From Galaxea fascicularis (Eukaryota; Cnidaria; Anthozoa; Scleractinia; Euphylliidae), in the NCBI GenBank assembly GCA_948470475.1, contig OX419341.1:23565388-23629387 (forward strand): 64,000 bases of DNA, in the 5' to 3' direction. Numbering within the stretch: position 1 is the stretch's first letter; every line of letters begins with the position of its first letter. Under the pieces are notes generated by a model, which saw nothing but the letters and a program-made list of their open reading frames with translations, did not search any database and was not told the origin of the DNA. Shown here piece after piece: positions 23,401 through 35,400 of the stretch. The translations under genes were made by a program, and so were the position numbers.

Positions 23401-26400
23401 TATCCCTTTACTTACCGGTAAATTTCCTGCTGTAAAGATATTGGCCAACCTAAGTCTGTTTTCCAAAATATAGTAAAATCCTGTTGAGATCTCTAATTAC
23501 AAATAGACCTCAATAGTTTGACCAAATGGATTACGAGATGAGAGTAAAGGATCCTGGCATAAGAAATAACCACATGTAGGTCAGCATTGTTTGGGCCAAA
23601 ATACAGGTGGTTATGTGGCGGCGGTGAGGCTAGGAACACGACAAAAGACCATTGTACAATTATTATTTTTCTTAGGAACAAATTTAACTTTAGAGCAGAA
23701 TAAATACAGAGTATAAGTCAAGCATATGAGGACAGCAAAGGAGATAGAATGTTGCTTAGGATTTAGGTATGCCAGAAGGAGGATGCTAAAATATATTTAC
23801 CACAAATCTATTATATCAATTTAGGTTTACAAAAAATATATACAAAGGCATTTGTCTCTTCGTTTCAATGTATTTGCAGCAGAAATGTTCTGGTGAGGCT
23901 ATCACTAGGACTAGGACTAGCATTGCATTTCATTTACAGTGGTTTGAGTAGACATTTTTGTTGTATTTATACTCATGCACAGTAAAGCACAGTTTTGCTT
24001 TTCTTCATTGTACATCAGCTGTGAGCTTGAGATTTAAAAACATAGTTAACCGTGCAAATTGACTATCTTTCGTACAAAATTGTCTTATAATCATTTATGG
24101 ATATATGTCAAATGCCTTAAAAAAATTTCAATCATTTGCTTTTCCTTGCAAAAGGTTGTCCATTTAATATATACAATTACCCAAAATGGCAACATTGAAC
24201 CTCAACTTTTGGACTTCTGAGCTTAAATTCAGAGCAGCAGGCAAGCTTTCAGCCCTATTTAGTCACCAAAATCAAAGCATGTCTCAAGTTTGTTGGATTG
24301 AATAGATATTTTCTTGTGGAAATTTGTTGAGGTTATTATTCAATGGATCATTTATATTTTTGGCCACACTCAATTGTCCATTGGAAATCATAGACTTATT
24401 GGATTACATTCCTTATTTTCCTGTGAAATTTAATGTGATTAAACATCTTTCTTGGTGAATGAGTATTTTTGATAGGACTGAATATCTGTTGTATTATCTT
24501 GCTACAACGGGTTCTGAAATTATCAACTTTTGCTTAGGTATTACCGAAAATGGAAATTATATTCCAGCAAAGAGGAGGCGATATACCAAAACCATTAAAA
24601 GCTTGTAACTTTCTCTCTGACGGCGTAAATTAAGTTGTAATTGCCTCAGGCTTTTGATCAGAACAGTGATAGTTAAGTCAAACTATTTTGTTGTGAAATT
24701 TCATCAGATAATGAGATTTGGTCATGTATTATCTTCTGCCAGTTGTCTTTGTGGGTACCTTTGTTTGGTCACAAAATCGTTAAAATGGTCAGGCAAACAT
24801 CCAGAGAGGAGTCTTAACTTTTTCCTAGTAACAAATTATAGATGTTTGACCAGGTCATCCATGGATGTGGTGCTAGCAAAGTATTAGACATGTTTCTGTG
24901 AGCCTCAGCAACAAATATAAATGAAAATATATAATTATCTAGTACATTATGCAACTTTAAGAGAAAACTATGTAGAATTAAGGGGTATAATAATAATAAT
25001 AATTATTGTCTCAAGGTATCATCTTATGCCAGTTACAAATATCCACATATATATAATAAAGATGTTAATGTTAAATTTTTAAAGTTAAAGTAAAGGGTAT
25101 TTAACGAAGTTCTGAATAAGTGCTTAAAATGTTCAGTAACTTGAAGTCATGAAATGCACAATATAATGCAAAATGTGATGTTACAATATACAACTTACAA
25201 TACATTTGAATGTACGAGGAATGGTATTTTTGGAAAAGGTTCATGCAATGGTACAAAATTAGGTGAAACGAGTTTTATAGTACAAGGAAAATGAAATGAA
25301 CGTTTGTTTCTTAGAAGGAATGAGATGGAAAAGCAATTTTAGGGAAATATCTTTTTTAATGAATAGTTAAAACATTATTTTTGGAGTGCTGAAGGAGTCA
25401 ATGTAAGAAATGTCAAGGGCTGTTTGTAGGGATACATGGATATTGTTAATGATGTCATCAGGAAACAAAATTCAGAACTCATGTAACACATACTATTTTT
25501 TTCAAGACGCAAGTGCAATGTGTGAGACATGTTCAGTAATAAAAATATTGTTCAACCATGTTTCAGGTTGTTACTTTGATATAGTACATACTTTTGTAAA
25601 CCTTTTGCCAGTACTTTTAAACATCTCTAAACTCTTGTTAAATTATACTGTAAAAGTATTGTTCACAGCACTAAACCTTTATTCCTCAGTATCAACATGT
25701 GTTTCTTCTTACAACTCTCACATATTTCATAATGTTATATGTTGAGAGAATTTGTATAAATGTCATCTACTGATCCCTGGTGATCATTCCCTGTATTCTC
25801 ATGCCCTGTATGCTTGATGAACTAGTGATATGGTGAGGAGAAGTTAAATGTTGGTCACTATAGGGACTTATTATATCTCTGAGTTAGTATGCATGCTGTG
25901 ATTGGTCAGTTTGGCGGGCCGTACCTAACTGTACGGCCCACTGAATTTGAAAGTTTCCTTTTCCTTGTGCCTTATAAACCTCAGAGATATAATAAATATC
26001 TTTTCTCTGTCCATACTGAAAGGTACAGATCTTGGTTTTTTCCCATTGATTTATGGCCCATGCGCTTTGTGCTTGGGTCATAAGCAAATCGGAAAAAACT
26101 CGGTCGGTAACTTACAGTACGGACCTCGAACTTGGATAGTAAGAGGTATTTAAAGGGTAAAGAGTTATAATAAGATAAGTTTATAATAAGGAATAGTTCC
26201 TTATTATATAATTGAACTCAATGAGTGATTAATAATGGTAATTGAACTGAGTGGAGTGCAATTTGCTCTGAAGTCATATGTGTGATTTCAAAATCAAATG
26301 AGTGCGAAGCATGAGTTTTATTTGAAAGTACAAGTATAAGTTTAGACCAAAATTGGACTCCTCAGTTCAATTACCACTTAATTACACCCATTTTGAAATC

Positions 26401-29400
26401 ACAGTTTTTTGTCAATATTAATATTTATTTAATGTTCACTTCAGGAAGACCAGTTTTGACTTTTTATGGGCTTTAAAAAGGATGTGATTTAGAGCAAAAA
26501 AATGGTGCAATTTGGGAATAAATTGCACTGTTGAGAGCCAATCAGATTGCAAGAATGGCGAGTGATTTCAAAATGGGTGTAATAAAATCAGATACTTGGA
26601 GTAGATATCTTGGTTATGGTGTGTCATCAGAGTACCTGTGTTGGCAACTTTAACTTTAACCCACTTATCCAGTTGTGAACACAATTTATGCAATTGCGTA
26701 AAGAAACCTGAAAAAATTCAGGACTTCAATGGGGTTGTTATACATCATTCATATTCAGTGTGAGTTCACCCTATTTGTGTTTGATGAGAGATCAGGACAA
26801 TGCTCTACTTTTACAATTTAAAGACAGTAAAATATTAATTTGGCAAGGTCATGTTCGATGCAACAGTATTTAGAGACTGGATGGCCTGTAGAAACACTCT
26901 CAGGTCTGCTCAGGACAGCTCCACAAATGTGTTAGCCATAGCATTACTGTCATACTGTCAACCGATGTTCCTATGTACCGGAAGAGTATAGACAGTACTT
27001 CCTGGCTATGTTGCAGGCATATTAGCAGCACATAAGAACAAGATTAAGTGTTCACTGCCTTTGTATTTAAGAGGGTTGTTTTAGAATGGCCAGTTTTGCT
27101 TTATGCTGGGTATGTTGACTAAATTGCCTGCAATTGTAAACATTTTCAGGTTATAAGATTACACCATACAGAGATCTCAAGAGGCCATCTGGACTGAAGA
27201 GGTCTTCCTCACTACGAACTCCACGTGGTCGACGAGACAGTGGTTCTAATGAATCGGGTAACTCTGCAGTTGAACACTTTATCTTGCATGCTGTGTTGAC
27301 CTTATTACGTGTTATTTAATTTTATTCATTTCGCATGGAACAGATAAATATACACACACAAGGGTAAAACTGCAGCAGTGCTGTCATTAAGGGCCAGGGG
27401 CCGGGGATTTTTCCCTCGTATTTTGAGATATATCCCTGGCTACTTTGATAAAAAAACAGCATGTTGACTTCAATACAGCTACTCGAATCCCCAGCTATTT
27501 TTTGTATATCCCCACCTACTTCAAAAATTAGTGACAGCCCTACTGCAGATTAAAGTTGTGGTAAAAAGGCCTAAAAGAAACCATAAAGCTGATGTGTAAT
27601 TAAACTTCCTCAAAAAATAAATGTTCACTTTTCAGTTAAACCTTAAGCTCTTAGTTCAACAAGAGTAAATTGAAACTTGCGCCTTTTGACAGAAATACCC
27701 ATGTCAGGAAAAGAAATAAAATAGGTTAAATTACTTTTACAGGTAATCCTGGTCTACTGAGAACAAGCTTCACTATGATGACACAGGGTTCTCAATAGAT
27801 TTTTAAGTAGGAGTTGATCACTGATAAAGTAGGAGGCTCTTCAGCAAAGCCAGAAGAAACAAAACAAAGAAAAGAAAAGAAAAGCGACTTAAACACAAAG
27901 TAATTGGCTATAAATCCCAGAGTAAGCAAGGATGATTTGCTGGGTGCCTCCTTCTGTTGAGAACCCTGATGACAATGGTAAAATTTAATCCTATAAACCC
28001 CAGTATAAGCACTTATATTCTCTGCAGGGGCATGTAGCAGCTCTCGTAAGGTCTCACAAGGTTGGCTTGCAACCCTTCAGGTGAACAAAAGAACAAACAA
28101 CACAAGCAATGGACCCTATCCCTAAAACAATCACGGTGCTACACTATGCCTGCCAATGAAATGTAGAGCTTAAGAGAGCTGCTACAGTACCCTCTCTGCA
28201 CTGTTCTCCATACATTCTCTATGGTAATGATAAAGAGAATTTGCTAAACAATCAAACTTTGTCACTTGTTCAGTGTTCTCCTTTTCAGGTGGTAACCTGG
28301 CAGTAAAATTTACCGCCTGTAATACCACTTATTACTGCCTAAAATTGTTTTAAGGTAGACATAATAAACATGGCCACGACTGCTCTACCGGTTTGAAATC
28401 CTCTTTCGCCTGTTGTGCTGAAAACAAGGGAGAACACTGCTTGTTGATCACTTTCTTTTTTCTCCCAACCTTTACATTTGATTGAACAGTGTCACTATAA
28501 GGAGAAATTAACCATTTATCACTCTTAGCGGTTAAAGTGCTAAAATTTGATAACCATAAAATGGAATATTAAACCAGAGCTGATAAAAAAAAGAAAACCT
28601 CTGACATTTTGTTTTAATTATAATAAGAATTCCTTTATAAAACTTGATGTTTTCAGGTGCCCACACACCTTCTCGTGATCGCCAAGTTCGGCGCTCAGCT
28701 TCAGGTAAAAATAAAACAGAGGCAAATAATATTTAAATAGTATTAACTAGTCATAGTCAGTGAAGACAACTATAACAACTTCAACTTCTTTGTTGAATTC
28801 CGAGTGATCAAGTGAACTTGTAAATAAATTGATCAATCAGTCAGTAAATCAGTGAAAGAGTGCCACTTCAAAGTGATCACTTTTTCGGGTATGAAATAAA
28901 TATCACATGTTAGTTAATAAACTGAAATATTGCATGTTTAATGTAAGTGAGTGGATTTAAATTTAGTAATCATTTGTGTTAATTTTATGGCTGTTTTGCT
29001 ATCGGTATATTTATACAGTGTACATCTTGGGTTACTTTGGTTTCGTAGTTAAGAGTGCAAGCAAGGACAGAGGACTGGATCGCGGAATGAGTCCTGCTCA
29101 CTCGGCCAACAGGGTATGTTTTGCTTCCTTTGGAATTTGTTAATTTCCTGTAGAATGAATTGGTGCATACAATGCATGAATAAATGGAATAGTGTATCTT
29201 TTTTATTTAATTTCAACAGTAAGGTAATGAAAAATTAAAACAGGCAAACAAACAGCAGGAAGATGTAGATTCCTTTCTTGCCCCTTTTTGGAATTTTCTG
29301 GTTTCCAGGAGATTAAAGCAACACTTGGGAACATGAGTGGGTCAGCAGAAATTGCCTATCTTTTTTAGTTTCTCACAGTAACCTAATTAAAAAAATAAAA

Positions 29401-32400
29401 AAGCAAGACAACATAGATGCTTTTAATGCCTCCTTAAGCATATTGCAATATTGCAGTCAATAACTGATGTAAAACATAATTCTCATATGGAGCACATCAT
29501 TTAAATGTTGCAGATTTATGCACTAAGAACCAAAATTTGAACCAGATGTGCAGTTTATAGGCCACAAACTCTTATCACACCACACCTCAAACCCCCCCCC
29601 CCTTTTTTTTCTTTTTAAGTGGCAATTAAAGTTAAAATTAATTTATTTTGTGATCAAAATTTGTCTTGTGTTCCTTATATTAGGTGAATGGACACAGCCC
29701 AAGATGTGAGTGTTTTCGTTTATATGGCCGTTGTCAGAAATTGTTCTCAGTTTCATAACACCACTTTAAGTGTACAGGGTTTGCACGCGCCTTGAAAGTC
29801 CTTGAAAGTCCTTGAATTTAAAAATAAAAATTCAAGGCCTTAAAAGTCCTTGAAAATTGCAGTTGGTCCTGGAAAGTCCTTGAAATTTGTAGCCAATTTT
29901 ATCCAACAAAGCTTCACAAGTGTCTGAGACGAGAAGTGGCGTACTCTCTACTTCAAGCATCTGATGTGGCATTTTATTGGCTTGATTTTGCCCCTCTTGA
30001 AGTCCTTGAAAAACAGAAAAATGTGTCCTTGAAAGGTCTTGAAAAGTCCTTGAATTTTTGGTCGAAAAAAGTGTGCGAACCCTGAGTGTATCACATTTTA
30101 ATTTCTACCTCTACATTTAAGCAACATCATTCCAACTTACAACATGGATGTATTTGTAGACTTGTAAGGGACAAAAATGTGGAGAGTCTTTTCATAGAAA
30201 GTTTTTACATACCATTTAACACACACATAATATTTCCAATATGTGAGTGAAGAGAATGCATGTCATAATATTGTCATTATCATTATCAGTCATTGTTGTT
30301 GTCCTCATCATCATCATCATTATTACCAACTGCAAATTTTCTTTTGACAGCAGCTGGTGCTAAATCTCCACTTGGATCATCTGGGAGAAGGGTTAGTAAA
30401 TAAAAGTTGCTTAACAATATGCTCTCATAGAGCAACTCAATCTGAGTCAAGAGGGTGGCAAAATGGTGTTGTGTGAGTTATGTGGTCTCCCTCCTGTGGG
30501 CTTTTTCAACAAGAAAATTACCAGAGGCAATCATACAACCATAATATCAGCATATGTATTTTATATACTGCTTTCCACATGTTTTGTATGTTGATAATGA
30601 GGACAATTTGTTCAACAATGAAGATTTTTGTTACTTTTTGATCACTTCCTTTTTTCTCACAAATGTTTGATTGAGCAGTGTTACCACAGTGTTAAGAGAA
30701 ATTCAACATTGGTCACTCTTAGGGCTTAAAGTGTTCATCAGATTAACTATATTTATTTGTATAAGGCTACTGTTTGTTGTAAAAAGTGAAGTGTTTTCAC
30801 TCAATTTGGATTTTAGTTTTATTGGTGTGTTTAAAGATGAACCAGTAGGATTATAGTTTAATTTGTTAATATTTAGTATTATTTATCTCTTCCGCAGACT
30901 CCAAGCACTGGCCATTCTCTCCCAAATGAAGAGTTGTAAGTTATAACAGTGTTTTAGTGCTTAAAAGTATATCAAGACAATTTGAGCATGTCTTTTCTTT
31001 CATCCCTTCAAGTGATATTAGAATGGAAATAGGCATCACAAAATTTGAATGTAGGAAAGCTTGGTAAGCTAGCTAGCTATCTCAGTGTTTGGGAATCTGT
31101 TTTCATGTTAAAGTCCTTTGTTTACATCTGCGTACAGTGTAGCTGGGTTGACCGTCTCTTTGAGATCTTAGTGTTGAGTTGTGGGACCTTGCAAAGATGT
31201 TAAAAAATGTATAAGCAATATAGCCTACTGGCCATGCTGAAAATACTCATTGAATTTGTGCGTGGTTATGTCTGAACAAAGATACCAAACTGAGCACATG
31301 ACCAGATCTAATCCAGATGGTGAGCTGAGATGTTGCACATCAAAAATAAGTTACATCCTGCTCTTTGGTTCTTAGTGCTTGCATGGATAGCTAACTGCCA
31401 AAATCTGTATAATTATGTGATCTCTCAGAAAATAGTGACGGAAGCATTTTTCAGGCTAGGGTCTGTAAATATATAAATATGCGACACTTTTATTGCCAAC
31501 TCGATCATATGTAATTTACTGTTTGTTTTACTCAGTATATCTTTTAGAGGGATGTACAGGTTGGCCTTGAAGCATTTCTAAGAGTTTTGAGTTTTCAAGA
31601 ACTGAACAACATGCAAAATGGAATGTTTTCATGTCTTTGTTACCCTTATATGTACTGTTACATTTAGTGAAGTGTTAAGAATTCCTTTGACAGTGAACAA
31701 TGATTTGTATTTAAAACAGGTACCCAGCAAATGTGTTTGAGAAGGAGTCACCAGATGCAGGTGAGATTCTGACAAGGAATTAAAAATTTATCCAAGATCA
31801 TGCCTGATTTGAAGGAAATATAGACACAAAGGCACCAAGAAAAGTTTTAAATGAGATCCATTTTATCTGTAAATGTATTGGAAGTGATTTTTTGCTCAAT
31901 TTGATGTTGTTTTGTGTTTTAAAGTGTCTGTATTTCCCTCAATGATTTAATGAAGTAAGTCTAAGTCTAAAAACTACTTGTTTCCTGTATAAGATATTAA
32001 ATATTAAAAAGATATAAATGATGAAAAAAAAATTTAAACGGTTGCCTTCTAAAAGCCATTCTAAAGAACAATGTTGACCTGTCACACAATATCATAATTT
32101 TTCTTATTTTACTGATGTAAAAATTTTTCCCTTTTAAAACAATTTTAAGAAGCTGCTTAGGTTTAAGTTAAGTCTTGATGATTTTGTATAAAACACAATA
32201 AAATAAACACTAGGCCTCCAATTTTCAGTTAGACTGAGAATGTTAAGAGCATTAGTTCATCACAGAAGACGCTACTAAGATGAACAATAAAACACAAATG
32301 CCAAATGGATTCCTGCTTTCCATATCCTGGTGTGAGGCGTGAGTCAAGCCTAAAGTACTTAGACAAGTTTTCATGCCTTACACAGCTTGGAGAAAAGGAG

Positions 32401-35400
32401 CTCCGAAGAAAGTCATTAGGAAACCTAAAGCAAAGGCAGCCCCCTCAACAAGCAACAAGTTTTATTCCACTGTGTGGCTTAGTGATTATGAGTCTGAACC
32501 AGATAAAAAATTAGAATTCATAGCAAGTAGAGAGACTACCCCCTCCAGCAGTCACGTGAACACACCTTATAGTAGCCGGCCGACATCACCCTTTAGTAGC
32601 CAACTTTCCTCTCCATTCAGCAGTCGACCAAATACACCTTCACTTTTTTCAAAATTTGAAGATGAAGATTCAGGCTTGCATTCAGAAAATGATAAGTCAT
32701 ATGAAGAAATAGTGGGCCGAAGGAAAAAACTTCATCGAACATTAAGTTTGCCAGATGCAGAACTAAATCAGCTTCGTGCAGAAGATCTGCAAGAAAGGTT
32801 TACATCGCTGCAATTGGAACAAGAAAACAGAGAACTGAAAAAATTAACTGCTGAATTGCAAGATGCTTTAGAGAAGTTAGAGGAGAGAGTAAACTGTTTG
32901 CAGAGTGTTGAAAATGACAGTTTGGATGAAGCTGCAACATATTCCCTTAAGCATGACACCAATTCACAGTGTTCATTTGAAGATTACCATCGATTCTCTC
33001 AATCTGACAATTTACCTCAAGTGTTAGAGAAACGGTCTAAAAGTGATGCGGATTTACATGTAAGGAGAAGAAACAAAAAAGATAATACTGTGTGTTGTGT
33101 CAGCTAGCTGAAAAGAAAAAAGAATTGCTCAAATTTATATGTATGCTATGTGTATAGTTTTTGGCCAGATTCTCAGTAACACACAATGTGAAATAGGTGC
33201 ACATTTAACCACAAAAGAAGAGTTTATCATTCACAAAAAAAAATATTGTTTGATGCTGCCAAACTTTTACAGCTTTTTCCTATAACTTTTAACAGTTTTG
33301 ATTATTGTTGACAAACCACTGACTTATTTTACTGCAATACCTCGCAGCTAAACGAATTATGAAACTGTTATCACCTGAGCACCCTTCAATTCCACACGGC
33401 TGTATATTGTTTGCTAACAAGCAGGGAGACCAAAGTGAATGGAACCTCGTCAAGGAATTTCTGTCTGGAATGCATATAAAGTAGATAGCAAAAAATGCTC
33501 TTGTTTTAGTCAAACATCATTGGCAAGACAGACATTGTTTTGGTAATAATTCCATGATAGGTTGCCTAAACAAATCATTTTTGTTGGTTAGTTACAAATA
33601 CCAGATAGCCTGTTGTAGGCTTTTGTTTAAATGCTTTGGGAAAAATAATATTTCCAGGACAAACCTTTCTTACGTAATCCAAAATTTCTTTCACAAAAGC
33701 AGATAACATGGCCAGTCTTCTATGACATTAAATACCATGTGCACTGTAAATTGCTAACTTAATTCCAAGTTAATAAATATTGTGCATGAAATTTGTTAAT
33801 TAATTGGCATGATTTTGGATGAAGTCTGAGTCTTCTCACAGCTTTTTGAAGATGGATTTTGTCTTGCTAAGGACTTGTTTCAGTGCTGTTGAGGAAAAGC
33901 TTAAGATGGACCCCAGTTGCAATAAAGGTTCAATAGTTTTAATCAATTACATTAATTGTCGTTTTTAATCAACACAAAAGTCTGAGCTTAAAATGCAAAT
34001 TGACAATCGTAGTGTGGATTGATCAATTCAGATAGAGTACTAACGACTTGATTTCAAGCTACCATGAAGTATTAAATTATCAACATACCCCATTTTTAGA
34101 TCCAATGTAATTGTGTTCTGACATACCGGTTACTGTTAATCGCAAACCATCTTTAAATATAAACTGAAAGATGTTCTTTTGTGTTGTAAGATGCATACAT
34201 ACTTGTGTACTCAAGCTGTAAATAACAATATTTTGTTTTACCAATAAAATGTGCCCAAGCATTAATTTTGTTTTTGATTTGATTTGATTTGATTTTGTAA
34301 TCTGGAGCCAGCTTCTGTAATCATGTGTTAACTAAAGTCAATATGTTTTTTACTGTGTGACAGGCCAACCAAGTCTTTAGCATGTAAACAGCAAATTAAT
34401 GCCTATTTTTTTAAATGTGCATTCATATAGATACTTATCTTAATATATGGCAATTTTTGCAATGAGTTACTCTATAAGTTAGCATTACTTGTAACCCTAA
34501 AATCTACCTGAAGTGTGTTACATTTTGATGTTCATGAAAAGCACTTTGTCATGAGTTACATTTGGTTCACTGTTGTTGTGCCGTAGTTAGTAGTTTGATC
34601 AAGATTGTTTGATTTCATTTGAATGCTTACAGCACCACCTGTCACACACTAAAAACATGACTTTGAGTGTTGGCATAAGCTGTTGAAGGATGCTGTGTGT
34701 TTTAATCATTTGAGTGAACAACATTATGGCATATTTTAAAGATTTGTTAGAACATTCAGTGAACTTACAGCTGACAAAATTTAGGGGGTGTGAGAGTCAG
34801 TGCCCCTTGGTTGATTGGTGTTTTCATATTGATAAAGGTTGGTAGAAAGTAAACTTTCAAAAGCAGAAAATACAAGAGAGCCATTGTAGTGCATCACAAA
34901 CTCTTGATGAAAGTGCTATAATAGGACCTGTGTAGAAATAAAAACTGTACCAAACACTAAACACACCCCAATTCCTTACTCTGAATACAGTGATTTCTTG
35001 AATTGGGATTGAATTAACTGAGGCTTTCTACACTGAATGCAAATCAGTTGTCATGTACACAAAGTGTATCTGCAGCTAACAGCTGCAGCTAAAGGGTGAA
35101 GCATCTCACTTGACTTTCAACTCTTGGCTATGAAGAAGAAATGATTTTGCGGTAATTTTCTTTTTACATTTGCAATTTAACATTCACATTGGCAATCCAA
35201 GAGGAAAATTCCAACAGAACATCTTTTTTTTTTCTTTCTATTTTGGCCAATTTTGAGTTCACAATATTGTTGAGGACAAGACTCACTAATTTTTGACAGA
35301 AGTGGAATTATGTAAGAAAGTAGATGGAGTTTTTTACTGCTGTTGAGGTTTTGCCTTTAATTTGATTTTCTACCAAAGCTGCGAGAAATGTAACTCAAAA

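Larger units (their letters stand above)
23280..27149 (+). other. DCLK 3' UTR of isoform A and intron
   Basis: Noncoding DNA between alternative exon A and the exon at 27150. AT-rich, with (AAT)n near 24987-25005 and two foldback-type elements (25868-25995 and 26382-26582) listed separately. No gene is supported. Confidence 0.6.

Noticed and set aside
32305..32514. Alternative frame MDSCFPYPG... as a gene
   Set aside because: It overlaps exon B in another frame, ends early and has no splice or family support.
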